Origin: Acanthosepion lycidas
Lineage: Eukaryota; Mollusca; Cephalopoda; Sepiida; Sepiidae
Direction: 5' to 3'
NCBI GenBank assembly: GCA_963932145.1
Contig: OZ010580.1
Location: forward strand, 33,125,667 to 33,189,666
DNA: 64,000 nt
Shown here: positions 41,800 to 54,019 of the stretch, piece by piece
Position numbering within the stretch: the stretch's first letter is position 1
Layout of the letters: the number at the start of each line of letters is the position of its first letter
Notes under the pieces: generated by a model
Seen by the model: only the letters and a program-made list of their open reading frames with translations
Database searches by the model: none
What the model was told of the DNA's origin: nothing
Made by a program: the position numbers and the translations under genes

Positions 41800-42589
41800 T
41801 AGAGAGTTTGGACAAAGGAATCAACACTGCATGTTGACTGTCAGTATATTTTTCTTTCCTGAATATTTATATGAACTAAAATATACAAAACCCAAACAAA
41901 TATGCAAAAGGATGCAGTAGGAAAGAAAAATATACAAAACAAATAAATAAAATAAATAAATAAAATAATAACAAATAAATAAATGCATAAATAAAAGAAG
42001 GAATCTGGGGGGGGGGTTATGACCATAAATAATCCTAATCATTAACCTTAAATGAAAGAACTGGAACTGCTGAGTTTTCTCAATCCTCTACTTCCCTTAT
42101 AGGCTCAGTGACCTATATATACAGCCAGCTAAAGTAGTAGTGGCACTTGGTCTATAGATTGCATTGAGACATGAAACAGATAGTCACCAAGCAGTGTTGA
42201 TTCCTATGTCCATGCAGTCTATATCTATAAAGTCTAGCTCAGATATTGAACCCACTTCTTCTGTAAATATAGCAAGTTTTAAACTCTGTGTGTGTGCATG
42301 TGTGTGTGTTGTTGGGTTTTTTTTGTTGTTAGAAATGGCTTGCCAAATACTTGGAATAGCACCAAATATCTTCTCTGAATATCTCTCAATATGTCTGGAA
42401 GTATTTACAAACCATGAGAAAAACATTTGTGAAAGGAACATCAATCAGAAAATCATCTTTACAAATAAAACTGTCCTATCATATTTTAGATCTAAAGATG
42501 TGCGTATGTTGCTTTTAATGAAAAGGAACAAATAATTAAGAATTTTCAATAAAATGAAAATTAATTCCTTGCAACTGATTTTGAAAAAA

Positions 42590-43052
42590 CATATAGATTG
42601 CAATGTTATTGATCCTGACCTGGCATCTCGACTTCAGTCACTTTTCCACAGTCATAACATAGCTTCCCTGTGCCTTTTCTATAAATATTTTCATGGTAAT
42701 TGTTCTGATGAACTTTCCTCTATGGTACTTAAACTTTATGAATTTAAGTCAAGTACTAGATTGGCAGCAAGGTCTCATCATTTTACAGTGGAAATGGCTA
42801 GATGCGTAAGTTTATGCTAGCAGTTTCTTCTCTCACACTTCTCACTTGTGGAACTTTTTTCCAGCTTCTTGCTTTTCAGTCAATTCTGATCTTCAAAGAT
42901 TTTAATTCAATGTCAATTTTTATCTTCTGTTTTCTTAATTCCTGTTCTTCTCTTTCCTTAATAATGTTTTTCTTTCTCATATTCTGTCACACTCAGCAAC
43001 CCCTTGGATCTTAGTGGCTTTATTACTCTGCTTAGGGTGAAATAATTAAAAA
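42590..43052 (+). mobile_element. jockey/CR1-like 3'-end copy
   Basis: The frame at 42554-42820 reads CNVIDPDLASRLQSLFHSHN, IASLCLFYKYFHGNCSDELS and KSSTRLAARSHHFTVEMA, the uninterrupted C-terminal tail of the family. The 3' UTR ends TGCTTAGGGTGAAATAATTA and an A run. Confidence 0.85.
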
Positions 43053-43059
43053 AATATGT

Positions 43060-43735
43060 CATTTGAATTTTCTACTGAGTAAAATGAAGTTCAATAAAAA
43101 ACCAAACCAAACCAGGGGCACTTGATAGAATAAACAGAAAATGGTAACTAAATACCATATGAGTATATCAGAAGACTGTTGGTATATGCGCAAATAGATA
43201 TTTCACTGGTTGTAACAAGACTCTATATATGGCAAGATCAGATACTACACAAGTATAAAAATAAACAAAATTTAAATAGTTTCATAAGATTTAGAATATT
43301 TAGGTTTCTCTGTATGAAGGATGAGTCACAAGTTGATAGACCAAAGAAATAATAATCCTGGGTATTTTAAACATGCTGAATGCTTGAAAACAAAGCTTCT
43401 CTATTTGAAAAAATGTGAGCAATATTTAGCAGCTAGATTAATATAAAGTACAGAACATGATGTTAGAGGCTTAGATTTAAAAGTGGATGAGTTTTTTTAA
43501 TTTCATTGCATATCATTTACATTTTACTGTACCATATTTCTCCACAGTATACTTGGTATAATTCTAGACACTTATGCAACAAAATTATCTTATAATACTT
43601 AAAATTCATTATATTTGATGTATAAAATAACCATCTACTCATTACAGTAGCATAGTAAGCATGTTAACCGCATAAGTGATAAAGAGTTTGATCTTCATTG
43701 TGGCTGCATATTATGACCTTGGATTAATTTTGCTA
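43060..43735. other. AT-rich non-coding sequence
   Basis: Nothing recognised. Confidence 0.5.
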
Positions 43736-43737
43736 AA

Positions 43738-44130
43738 TAAACAGCCCAAAATGTGAATTGCAAATTGGAGATACCAGATTCAAGCAATCACAAAAAATTT
43801 AAATCATGGGAAGTGTTTTAACAGAGGATGGAAAATGTGATACTAAAGTCTGAAGGTGTATTGGGATAGCAAAATATGCCTTCAAAAAGTTAAGCAAAGT
43901 ATTAAGAAACAAGAAAATTCCATTAGAAACAAAGAAGAGTACTGAACTGTTATGTAATATTGGCCCTCCTTTATGATAGTGAATGCTGGGCAATCTCATC
44001 ACAAATGAAGAGAATTGAGGCAACAGAAATGTTGTTCTAGAGAAGGATGCTGAGAATACCATGGACTGAACATGTGAGCAATGATAAAGTTTTACAGATA
44101 ATAAAAACAAAAAGGACATTTATATGCCGG
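43738..44130 (+). pseudogene. RTE-type reverse transcriptase C-terminal remnant
   Basis: Broken frames give PKCELQIGDTRFKQ, GSVLTEDGKCDTKV, IGIAKYAFKKLSKVLRNKKI and ETKKSTELLCN, then SECWAISSQMKRIEAT and RRMLRIPWTEHVSND. It corresponds residue by residue to the copies at 1.7-2.3 and 35.9-36.3 kb, starting just after the YADD box. It ends in AAAACAAAAAGGACATTTAT. Confidence 0.8.
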
Positions 44131-44293
44131 AGAAGCATATATTTTCTACAAAATTTCCTGAAAATTCAGGTTGGTAAATGTAATTAATACTGTTTTTTTA
44201 AAAAAAAGAGCATTTACTTAAATAAAATTGTATCTATTAAAATAACATAAAAACAGAAAATATATTAAATACTTGTTGTACTTAATCCATTTC

Positions 44294-44296
<3 letters not shown>

Positions 44297-44347
<51 letters not shown>
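44297..44347. repeat. (AT)25 microsatellite
   Basis: 51 bp of pure AT upstream of the SINE at 44400. Confidence 0.97.
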
Positions 44348-44349
<2 letters not shown>

Positions 44350-44399
44350 AAGACAGTCAGTTAAGTGCCATATGTGATACACACTTGGGTGATCATGTA

Positions 44400-44645
44400 T
44401 GTTTCGATAGTAGATCTCAGAGTAGGTTGCCATTTCTTTCTCCCGTAGACTGGTTGCCATTCAAGGCTAAAGAACCCAGTCTGTCCTGCTATTCAACCCA
44501 TAGCTGAGAGGAGAAGAGATGGATTCTTACCTTTCCCAAGGTTTTTTGTGCACAAGTGAATCGAATGAACCCAACTGGAATTTGAACTCAGCTCTCTGAA
44601 TTCTCACTCCAAGCCAATATCCATCACACCACAATGCACATCTGT
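44400..44645 (-). mobile_element. tRNA-derived SINE, best-preserved tRNA-only copy
   Basis: Minus strand: A box in GTGGTGTGATGGATATTGG, B box in GAGTTCAAATTCCAGTTGG, then TTCATTCGATTCACTTGTGC, CTTGGGAAAGGTAAGAATCC, AGCTATGGGTTGAATAGCAG, GACTGGGTTCTTTAGCC and AATGGCAACCAGTC with GAGAAAGAAATGGC. The sequence before the A box (AATGCACATCTG...) shows no 5S similarity. This copy defines the tRNA-only subfamily with module B. Confidence 0.85.
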
Positions 44646-44649
44646 ATAT

Positions 44650-46745
44650 AGGAAGTGCTATACCAAATTCAGAAAATTTTATAATGTTGACTATGAAAAT
44701 AAATTCTCTTGACATTGATATTCCAGTGTTATCTTTGAAATAGCTCTGTAAAGCTAACCACAAAAGCTCCTGCTATGTTCAACTTGTCTCAATGTTCCGA
44801 TTCACCAAACTTTTGGGTTGTGGTTCATATATTATTGTAAGCAGTTCTTTTGTTTATTTGAACAAAAAAACATCAAATAGGCTGAAGTGTAAAGTATAGT
44901 CTTGAAACAGATTAAAATAAAGCAGGCAATATATGATGCAGAAGTGTATTTGCTTTTGTGCAATGCGTGTGTCAATTTGAGTTTTTGGCACAACACTTTT
45001 CTCAACAGTAAAAGACATTATCTTGCTCATAATTTGTTTTCTTTTATTTTTTTAATGTATTCTATGACAATTGCAAAAGCAAAACTGCCAAGTTGGTTGG
45101 TTGCATGTAACATAGAAAATCCTCACCAGTCAATGTCATCAGTTTCTAGCTCATAGCTGACAGTAATAAATTAACAAAATATCTGAAGCTCTTGAAATTG
45201 ACTTTCAAAAATTCACCACCAGTAAAGGAATGTTTAAAATGTAAAACATTCATGTGTATCAGTAGTTTGTTTTATTATATTTTTTTAACAAAAGTAGTTA
45301 TTAAAGATTTTTAATTTATTTAAAGACTGTCTTTGAGAAGAGATTTTTGGCTCTGGTATGACCTAAATTTAAAAGAAAACCTTCTACTAATACAGCAACC
45401 ATGTCTTTTTAGAATATAACTAAAAGATGCCTGAAACCTGAAAATTCTCATTTTATACTAAAATATACATCAGATAAGCTGTAGATAACATGGTTTAAAC
45501 TGAATGTAAGCAACTGTTGCAGGTTAAAAATTGCCTGTCTTGACATGTATAAATGAGAGACAGGCAAATATATTTATATCCACTAAGTAACATGTGCAGG
45601 TAGAGTTTAGTGGCAGAGTATGGAGAAGATGAAGATAACCTCTGAAGTCCAAACCTGAGTGACAAGTGGTTGTAATTATGTTAAACTTCTAACTTCAAAA
45701 CAGACCAAGCTTGTACCAGCAAAGTTTAATATACATACCTGCAAAAACAAGAAATGGTGTCAAAAGAATTGTTTTTTTACCACTGTTACTGTATACTTGC
45801 TCGGCAACTTTTATTGTTTAAAAAAGCTATTTTTTTGCTATTTTTAAATATATGAAACTGGATTTATGCATTATTTTTTCTTAAGAATTGACAACAAAAG
45901 TATTAAGCACTATTCTTGTAGATGAACAGTGTTGAATATTAGCTAGTTTGCCAGAGGTTTAGCACACAAGTAGGCAAATGTAGCCAAAGCCAAAACTGAC
46001 TTGAGTCATTTATGGAGAAATATATAGCTGAATAAAGACCCCTCATGCAAATGCATTGGGAAGGTCCATTCTAGCAAAATGGACCAACCCAACTGGTGTA
46101 TTAGGTGCTCTCCTATAAAATAAGGTAAAATCAGCTGGCTTGCCTTTTACAAGGAAATAGGAGGCAGCCATGTAAGTCACTTGACTTCTACAAACAGTCT
46201 AATAGATAAATAGTCTTTAACATTTCTGTTGTCTATTCTCAAAAAAAAAGATAAATCCAGATGCTTGCATCCTATTTTATTGAATTTATGTGGTGAGAGC
46301 AAATGGAAGATATAAAAATTGCCAAGGGAGTATACACTGATAGTGATGTCAAGAGAAAAATCATCCTATTGACATGACATTTTTTGTGGATATATATGTT
46401 AAACTTTGCCCTTGTATCTATATTTTTTTATGTTCCTGTGATAGAAAGATGAACACTTTTCCAGAATAAAGTTCCTCATCTAAATGCTGCACTGAAAGAA
46501 GAAAATTATTCTTTACTAAAGATCTAACTTTTTGCAGTGAATTAAACAGGTTTCAATCAAAATATTTTCTTGATTAGAAATAACATACAATACAAATTAA
46601 GTTAATGAGGTGCTTGGAAATAGAGAATATTTCCAGTTTCCAATTGCTTCATCATAGACATTAGTATATCCGCAATATATTAACACTTTAACATAATGTC
46701 CTATACAGAGAAACTATAGCATATAGGAATAGAACAAGCAATGTG
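44650..46745. other. AT-rich non-coding sequence
   Basis: No gene or transposon recognised. A perfect 10-bp stem (TTGCCTGTCT / AGACAGGCAA, 17-bp loop) is at about 45530-45567. Confidence 0.5.
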
Positions 46746-46779
46746 AATCGGTGAAAATTGGTAGGGTCTCACATGTAAT

Positions 46780-47140
46780 ATTTCCTAAAGTTAAAATGAT
46801 CAGGCCACTCCTGGTTGGGACTGTGTGGTTTCTCCTTACCACTATTCTTTTTTTCTTTTTGACCTACTCAGTAACTGGGGTTTGTCACCAAATGAGTGGT
46901 GTCACTCACCATCATATGATCCTCATGAATTTGTTTTTTTTTTTACAGTGATGTTCACCCTGTACAAAGCCCAAGAGTCACTAAAATCACTAAAGTAAGA
47001 GTTACAGGGAATATGTGGTGAAGATAACAGTTAACTCTAGACTTGAACAGGTTAAGATTGTAGTGATCAGAGAAGCATCTTCTTGAGAGTCAGTTCCAAA
47101 AAGCAGTGGATTGTGGGAAGAAGCTGTTCTTACATCTCAC
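46780..47140. repeat. Dispersed repeat family G, copy 2
   Basis: AGTGATGTTCACCCTGTACA, AAGCCCAAGAGTCACT, then TAGACTTGAACAGGTTAAGA, TTGTAGTGATCAGAGAAGCA and AGTCAGTTCCAAAAAGCAGT. These match 47930-48150 in order and 36620-36690 in the first part. Function and class are unknown. Confidence 0.65.
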
Positions 47141-47925
47141 TAATTAAATATGAAAGGAATGAGTTGTGGTTTGCTACAATGTGTGTGGTTAAGACCAGCC
47201 ATGAAGGAATGTAGTTCATCTGAAGACATTCCATGGAAATAGCAATCAAGCAGCAAGAAACTTGCATTATTTCATTTGTGAGAAAATAATTAATCACCCA
47301 CAAGGATGCAGAGATAGTTTTGAACTCTATCAAAACTGGTAAGTGAAAACTGGGTAGCTCCTGCCTATATATGGCAGCAGTACTCCATTTTCAGCCTGAT
47401 CTGCAGAGGAGGAGTCAGGTATTTACTGAAGCGATACAGAGAATGAATCATTTTTTCAGCATCTTTAGTGATAGATCGTATAAACAAGTTCCAGTCAAAA
47501 GGGAGATAATTGCATTGCTCTCAGCATTCCTATGAGATGATCCTTCAGTCCTGTTACTGCCAATGCAATCATGGTCTAGTGTTGAGAGAAGTAAGCAATC
47601 TGAATAGGAAAGTAAAAAGGTGGAGGAAAGTGTTGCTTACCATGGGAACATAATGGAAAATGGGAATCTATATTCTAATGTCAGACATTTCAAAGGCAAT
47701 GGAGTAGAAAGAATGTCTCTCAATGAACAAATCACAAATGTTAGTTGGTTTCTTAGCCAGATGAATTATGTTTATGGATGTTTATAAACCTTAGTTTAGT
47801 TTAATACAAGGCTACAAGTGTTGGGCACCCATAAGCATTTATAGCTCTAGGTGGGTGAGAGCTTCACCCCTCACACTTTTTGTTGGAACTGAGAGCTAAA
47901 CAGAAGACTAAATTTAGCCTCAATC
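47141..47925. other. Non-coding sequence between repeat copies
   Basis: No gene recognised. The 67-codon minus-strand frame at 47130-47333 has no family motif. Confidence 0.45.
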
Positions 47926-47929
47926 TGTT

Positions 47930-48150
47930 TTCTATTTTTTAATAAATGTTCACCCAATACAAGCTCCAGTAGTCACTCACAGTAAAGGGTTAGTGAATGA
48001 GGTTGTTGAATGATGTAGGAGGAGGATGTCAGTAAAGAATATGAGGATATGTAGGATAGACACTAAACTTGAAGAAGTTAAGATGGTAGTGATCAGGAAA
48101 GCATACTCCCAGGAGTATGTTCCACACAGTAGTTTTTGAAAAGAAACTGA
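47930..48150. repeat. Dispersed repeat family G, copy 3
   Basis: AATGTTCACCCAATACAAGC, GTAGTCACTCACAGTAAAGG, GACACTAAACTTGAAGAAGT, TAAGATGGTAGTGATCAGGA and AAGCATACTCCCAGGAGTAT. It is collinear with copy 2, about 1 kb away in the same direction. Confidence 0.65.
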
Positions 48151-48174
48151 GTGGAGTGCTATTATATTTCAAAA

Positions 48175-51100
48175 TAAATCAAAACTTTCTGTTCTTTTTA
48201 AAAATTAGCTTCTAAAACATTTATATTAGTCTTATATACAGAAAAAGTCTATAGGTCTCATTAAAAAAAAGTGAATAGCAAAAACTTTATTTAAAATCAA
48301 GTAAAAAAGTTTTTAGCTTAAACTATTGCAAAAAATGGTAATTTACCGAAAATGTTGTTCCCATGAACCACGATGCATTTATATGTGAAGCTTATATTAG
48401 ATTTATTATTCCCCTCTTTATTTATTTTGTGGTTTTATGCCTGGTCTGGAGTGAACATATTAAACAGTTTAGTATGCTATACAAGTATACTAATCATTTC
48501 CCTATGATGGAATATTCTTTTTATCAAATTTAGCTTAGTTAGGTACAAGAGCACAATTATGAGGCACCGAGTGAATACTTAATGCATTTCAGTAGTAACA
48601 GCATGGCATAAATATCATGTTTACTTTTTTTGTGTCATGGGGTTGGCTTCCCCTTGAGTTTCATACTTGTGACTTCGTGATTAGTGATATCCACAGACTA
48701 ATACTGTCAATATTTTGGCCTTCTGAGAAGAATATATTGGCAGTACATATGAAGAATAAGGAAAAGTCATGAAGTTAGCATGGAGGTTGGGAGAAGACAA
48801 CTCCAGAAACTGAACATGATGTATGTAGGATGAGGATTAGTCAACATTCTGGAACACAACAGACACCTGAGGAAGTTTGGAGGGTACTCTCAGGTACCTA
48901 ATAAAGGGGACTTTCTTTTTGAGGAAATTTTAGGAACTCCATCCCAGACTTATTAAGATCACCATTAATTTGTGCACTTCTCCCTAGAGTGAAAATAGGA
49001 AATAGCACTTATTATACTTGGTTCAAGTTTTTAAAAAATAATGTTCCATTGTTTTTATTCTTTCCAGAATTGCCACTTTTCATTTAATGGGGTTTAATAT
49101 GGAAGAAAGAAATATTTTCCCGGTTTCATTTTCCCTAATATGAGCATTATTATATCCATGATATACTCACACATTATTTCACCTATGGAACAGAATAGGT
49201 GGAAGAAAAGGAATAACAAACATGCTTTGTTCTCAGAGGTTTATACTGTTAAGACATACACAATGTTATATACACATATTTACATTGCCCTACATAGAGA
49301 AAGTATAGCACATGTCCATGCAACAAGGAAAACCAAAAGATAGGTTGTAATAATTCCCAACAGGAATTGGAACTGCCAGAGATTCTTCTGTGTTTCTGGA
49401 GAAGTCATATTTAGGATTCCTAATATGAATGGGCCAGATTTATCAGCTATATCACTAGTGAAGACATATTTTTCTCAAACAGAAAACACAAAGTCATGAG
49501 TTTTCCCAACATGAGGACTGTGAGCCAGAAATAGTTTCTATATCTGATGAAGATATATTTCCATAAGAAAATGGTGTCATGGGCTTGTAAGCTGCACCAT
49601 GTGACAGCTGGCTGGCCCAGGCAGAAAGAGCAAATAGTGTCTTGACTCCAGGCAGTTGATTGATAAAGCAGCCACTTCTGTCACTATGAAATGACATCAA
49701 TAAGCAACCATTATGTGAGCCACATGACTTTGTCTCAGCCACAGAGAGATAATCGCCTTTTGTATCCATGCATTCTTTGATGAACTTTGTTTTAAAAAAA
49801 AATGTTTCTTTACAAAAATTCGAATTTTTTGATCTTTTAAATGATTTTTTATTAAGATACTGTCATTTATAGCATAGAGAAAAATTTCACCCCCACCAAT
49901 TATTAAGACCTCATATAATGAATAAAACATTTTGTTTAAAAAAATTAAAACAAGAACAGCCAAATGTTAATTTGCGGAAAATCTAATCAAGTTGTAACCT
50001 TATGCAAAACGATCTTTGATTTTAACCTTTTTGCAGTCTCTTGTTGACTGCCCATAGATTTTAGTCAATAAGTAAAATAATACTTATTTTCTTTTATTAT
50101 AACCAATCATATTTAAAAAGCTTTTATTAGGTTATCATCAATAAATATCTTTAGTTCCCCTATCATCACAATTTGCTTCACCACTATATATAGACCAACA
50201 TACAGTTATGAGCTGGATTTTTCAATGTATAATGTTCAATGTATGTGATTAATATTCATCTCTGAATTAGGTGCATTGACAAGGAAGGAGATGTTGTAAA
50301 ATAAATTTGTTGCATAAAATAAGAGCTTTTTTTTCATGATAAAGTTGCAGGCTGCATGATGTATCTGTATACATAATCATTAGTAAATTAAAATTTTGAT
50401 GTATTTGTTTAATAAATTCTACCCCTATCACAGTTTATAGCAAAAAATAGTAGATGTTCTAAAACTTGGTTTCTGACATAGTGATGAATGGTTTCAGTCA
50501 CTTCATATTTTTATTATATATACTTTTACTGAAAGCAAAAGAAAGGCCAGAGATAATTAATGGCCTGTAGTTTTTATCATAAATTGTTTCCTGATAAATC
50601 AATTCAAAATTCCTTACTTTCTTGAGATATTATCATCATGATTGCTTTATCCTTTTGAATACATGTTTTACAAAATAACCTTCATGTACTTATTGAACAA
50701 ACTGAGAAAATTGATAAATAAATTTAGATAAAGACACTTTATTTTTATGAGTTATTTTACAGGAATGTAAAGGATTTTATTTTAAAAAGCCTGGACATAT
50801 CTATAGAACTAATTACTAGATTGTAAAATAAAATTTTAACAGCTCTTCAAGCATAACTATATTCTCAAATGACCTTCAGCTAAAATAGCATTTAGATAAA
50901 CTAAAATGAAAAACCTATTTTCTAAAGCTTTTCTTTGTACTAGTTCTTATTTTGACTTTTCTAAATAACCTGCATGTAATAGTTTCCAATTTTAATCAGG
51001 TTTAAACGCTCAGTCATTATCTAACAGACAAAACAAAACTCATTTCTAAACACATTATTAGCAGCAGGTATATGCACTGCATACAGCCATGTATTGTATT

Positions 51101-51700
51101 ACTAACACCGAAAGGCTAAACAAAGTACAATTCGCCTAATGAAATCAGTAACAAATAAAAAGTGCCTTATATTTCAAATCCAGTATCTTTTTAATTTTTT
51201 GGCTTCAGCAGTTTAAACATTTCATTTTTATGTAAATGACAATTTTTTTACAATTCTCCCTAAAGAGATGACAATTCCATGGTTTAGGGTATGTTCATGA
51301 ATTCTTATAAAAAGCTATGTTTTATGTCCTTGTAATCAAAGGTAAAGTTCAGTAATCTAGCATTAGGTTAGATACCACATACTTAGTGGGTAAATCCCCT
51401 CTACTGGTCCAATAAGAACTGAATTCTAATATCTACATGGATACAGATATTGTATCCAAAAATAAATAAATCATTCTACCCACTCCTCAAAATAAGCATG
51501 ATTTGCATTAAGGGCATGAAATACCCAGGGCTTGCAAGGAGTAACCAAGATATATGGTAGATCGCTAGAAGTATTCTATTTCATCAATAGACTAAAACAT
51601 TTGAACATTAAAAATTTGTATGAAATCTTTTTTTAATGTCATGTAGGAATGTAGGAAATCATTGCTCTTCAGAGATTCATTTTTTTTATCTGTGAATTGC
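48175..51700. other. AT-rich sequence, no recognised element
   Basis: Over 3.5 kb without a known repeat. A 91-codon minus-strand frame at 49494-49769 (MDTKGDYLSVAETKSCGSHN, SQLSHGAAYKPMTPF) has mixed amino-acid use and slightly higher GC, but no recognised domain and no clear splice sites. Confidence 0.45.
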
Positions 51701-51704
51701 GTTG

Positions 51705-51945
51705 CATTCTTGGGAAAGATAGTGGAGTGGATTCCCATTGCTTTTTCTACAGTTTGAAAGTTTTCCACCTGTTAGAATAGTTGCTGCCCAAAGCTAGAGA
51801 ATGCAGTCTACCCTGCTATTCAGTCCATAGTTCGGAGGAAAGAGATAGATTCATACATTTCCCAAGGGTATTTGTATGAAAGTGAATGCAACAAATTGAC
51901 TCACAATTTGAACTCTGCTTGCCAATTCCACTTATCCATACATAA
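51705..51945 (-). mobile_element. tRNA-derived SINE copy with module B
   Basis: Minus strand: GAGTTCAAATTGTGAGTCAA, TTCACTTTCATACAAATACC, CTTGGGAAATGTATGAATC, ACTATGGACTGAATAGCAGG, GTAGACTGCATTCTC, GCTTTGGGCAGCAACTATTC and GGGAATCCACTCCACTATCT. The 5' tRNA head beyond the B box is lost. Confidence 0.75.
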
Positions 51946-52249
51946 TTTAATTACTACGGTTAAAAACATGATAGATAATAAACTAACACCTGCTATTTTA
52001 TCAAAGTCATACTCCTCTGTTTGTTGTTCCCAAGAATGTTGCATTGAACATTCAACATATAAAAAATATTGCAAGGTCAGAGATCAACATATTGAATATC
52101 TATTTTAAATATTTGACAGACAATACCATTCTGAACTTTCTTTGGAACTTGAAGTGTTTTCTGTAGTTTTTCATGACAAGAACAGAAAAATCAAATCATT
52201 TTATTTAGAAATTCCATATTGTTTAAAAAAAAATCCTTTGCAAGCTCCA

Positions 52250-52708
52250 AAGGGTCTGTAATGTTATTGCTCCTGATCTAACATCTTGACTTCAGTCACT
52301 TTCCTATCATCGTAACATGGCTCCCCACTGTCTTTTTTATAAATATTTTCATGGCAGTCGTTCTAATGAGCTCTCACTCTTTGGTGCCTCAACCGCATGA
52401 ACTGAACTGTACTACTACTAAATTGGAAATTAGGTCTCATTGTTTTACTGTTGTAATTGTTAAATATAACCGTAAGTTATATTCTAAGTTTCTTTTCTTG
52501 CACTTCTCAGCTGTGGAATTCTCTTCTGATTTCTCACTTCCCTCCTACCTACAATCTTCAAAGATTTAAATACATTGTCAATTGCAATCTTCTGTCTTCT
52601 TGAATTGTTTTTTATTGTCTTTTCTCCTCACCGAAGTCTTCTGTCTCTTCCACCCTCAGTAACTCCTTTGTCTTACTGACATTATCACATCACTTGGAGC
52701 GAAATGAT

Positions 52709-52709
<1 letters not shown>
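52250..52709 (+). mobile_element. jockey/CR1-like 3'-end copy
   Basis: It starts in the coding tail (VCNVIAPDLTS, LQSLSYHRNMAP, LFYKYFHGSRSNELS) with frameshifts, then the 3' UTR to CACTTGGAGCGAAATGATAG. Pure (AT)18 follows immediately at 52711-52746. Confidence 0.85.

Positions 52710-52710
<1 letters not shown>

Positions 52711-52746
<36 letters not shown>
52711..52746. repeat. (AT)18 microsatellite
   Basis: It starts exactly at the 3' end of a jockey/CR1 copy (GAAATGATAG then AT...), suggesting growth from the element's tail or insertion next to TA. Confidence 0.95.
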
Positions 52747-52748
<2 letters not shown>

Positions 52749-52749
52749 C

Positions 52750-53515
52750 AGTCATTATAAGCTCCAAATATTTTAGATTAAAATAAACTTAGTCACTTCC
52801 TATTTGTGACATTTTTTGTATTTAGATTGCAAACTATTTCTCAGTTTAAAACAGGCTACTAATTTAAATGTCACTCTTAACTATTTTAATTTCTTCTGTC
52901 ATAGCAAATGGGGATTTTTTTTCTTTTTAATAACAGAAAAAGAATAAATTAACAAATATAAGCAAAGATTTATTAGTGATTACTAAATATAAGAAGGTGT
53001 TGAAAAAGGGATATAAAAAAATTTGATGTGATATTTTGGGAAGTGGATTGGGCTGAAGATTTTTTTTTCGCACCCTCTTAAATGTCACCAATACATAATT
53101 CTTTAGCAGCCGAATAATTGTCTTGTCATGCTACATGATTTCTTACATTATATTCTCCATTATTATTTTCTCAACTATAAACATTAACTTTTAAATAAGC
53201 TATACCTTGGAAATCATTTTTTTTTCCTAAAAAATGCAATGCTATTCAATAATTAAATAAACCATATAATTTGTTAATTATACATAATGTGACTAGTATT
53301 TCTTTCATCAAATTGTATATATAGAATAAGCCTCTCGGAACACTTAAACTCTCATCCCTTCTTCCTTGAGAAACCTGTCTCAGCATGACAGCTGCCTTAC
53401 CAATTAGGCCAGGGAAACACCCAAAACTTGAATCTAACCAAACTGCCATTTTAGTGAACACTGAGAAAATGTGATAAAAGTAAAATTCATATGAAGGAAA
53501 TACAAGTTGAAAAAT
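52750..53515. other. AT-rich non-coding sequence
   Basis: Nothing recognised; the 71-codon minus-strand frame at 53246-53461 has no known motif. Confidence 0.45.
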
Positions 53516-53518
53516 TAG

Positions 53519-53630
53519 GAATAACTGACAATGCTTAATCTTTGAGCCATGAGTGGCAACCAGTCTAAGAGAAGGAAAACTCTGAATTCCAATTATTAAT
53601 AATTAAGAATAATTGACAATGCTTAATCTT
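53519..53630 (+). mobile_element. SINE 3' fragment flanked by a 24-bp target-site duplication
   Basis: The 64-bp insert (53543-53606: TGAGCCATGAGTGGCAACCA, GTCTAAGAGAAGGAAAACTC, TGAATTCCAATTATTAATAA) is the sense end of SINE module B. It lies between GAATAACTGACAATGCTTAA at 53519 and GAATAATTGACAATGCTTAA at 53607, each extending 24 bp with one mismatch. This is the mark of LINE-driven retroposition with severe 5' truncation. Confidence 0.8.
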
Positions 53631-53808
53631 ATAAATAAATTCAAGATAATATTGCTATTAATATGAAGTACTTCTTTGGCTAACACTGGATTGATTCGTT
53701 TTTTATGGCTTTGTCGGTTATTTAAAGCCAAAAAAGATTTGACCAACACTGTAAGAACATATTAGGTGTCAAGATTTGTTTTTACCAACACAAATCATGT
53801 ATTGTTTG

Positions 53809-53811
<3 letters not shown>

Positions 53812-53841
<30 letters not shown>
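53812..53841 (+). repeat. Poly(A) tract (poly(T) on the minus strand)
   Basis: About 30 A in a row. On the minus strand this is a T run directly downstream of the proposed ATTAAA at 53866-53861. Just before it, 53694-53748 resembles the sequence near 38110-38175 (TTTTTTATGGCTT, GGTTATTTAAAGCCA). Confidence 0.9.
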
Positions 53842-53843
<2 letters not shown>

Positions 53844-53929
53844 ACGACTGAAATATCTTGTTTAATATTCAGATCAATTCCCAACATTTTTTAATCATAA
53901 TAGTTGATCAATGACACAAAATCACATTT

Positions 53930-54014
53930 TTAATTCTGAAGAACATTTGTTTGTGACTTTTTCTTATTTGCCTTTCTCTTTGTACATGAAGGAAAGTTGG
54001 CAGCTGAGCAGTAT
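53930..54014 (-). CDS. Candidate terminal coding exon (unproven)
   Basis: On the minus strand a strong acceptor-like tract (TTTATTTTTTTGTTTCAG) ends at 54015. After it, an open stretch of 28 codons reads YCSAANFPSCTKRKANKKK and ends in TAA at 53932-53930. About 65 bp further is ATTAAA (53866-53861), and roughly 15 bases later GTG plus a long T run. Acceptor, short frame, stop, signal and U-rich downstream element are in the right order for a last exon. The peptide is not a family I recognise, and the frame is short enough to be chance. No donor partner has been identified upstream. Confidence 0.25.
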
Positions 54015-54019
54015 CTGAA

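Noticed and set aside
42008..42016. G9 run as a G-quadruplex or signal
   Set aside because: A single G run cannot form an intramolecular quadruplex, and nothing around it suggests function.
42164..42535. 123-codon plus-strand frame
   Set aside because: It crosses a (TG)n tract (Cys/Val run), has no family motif, and an equally long frame overlaps it on the other strand.
44400..44645. A functional tRNA gene at the SINE head
   Set aside because: Polymerase III boxes are present, but the arms do not form a credible cloverleaf and the same sequence is dispersed with a SINE body.
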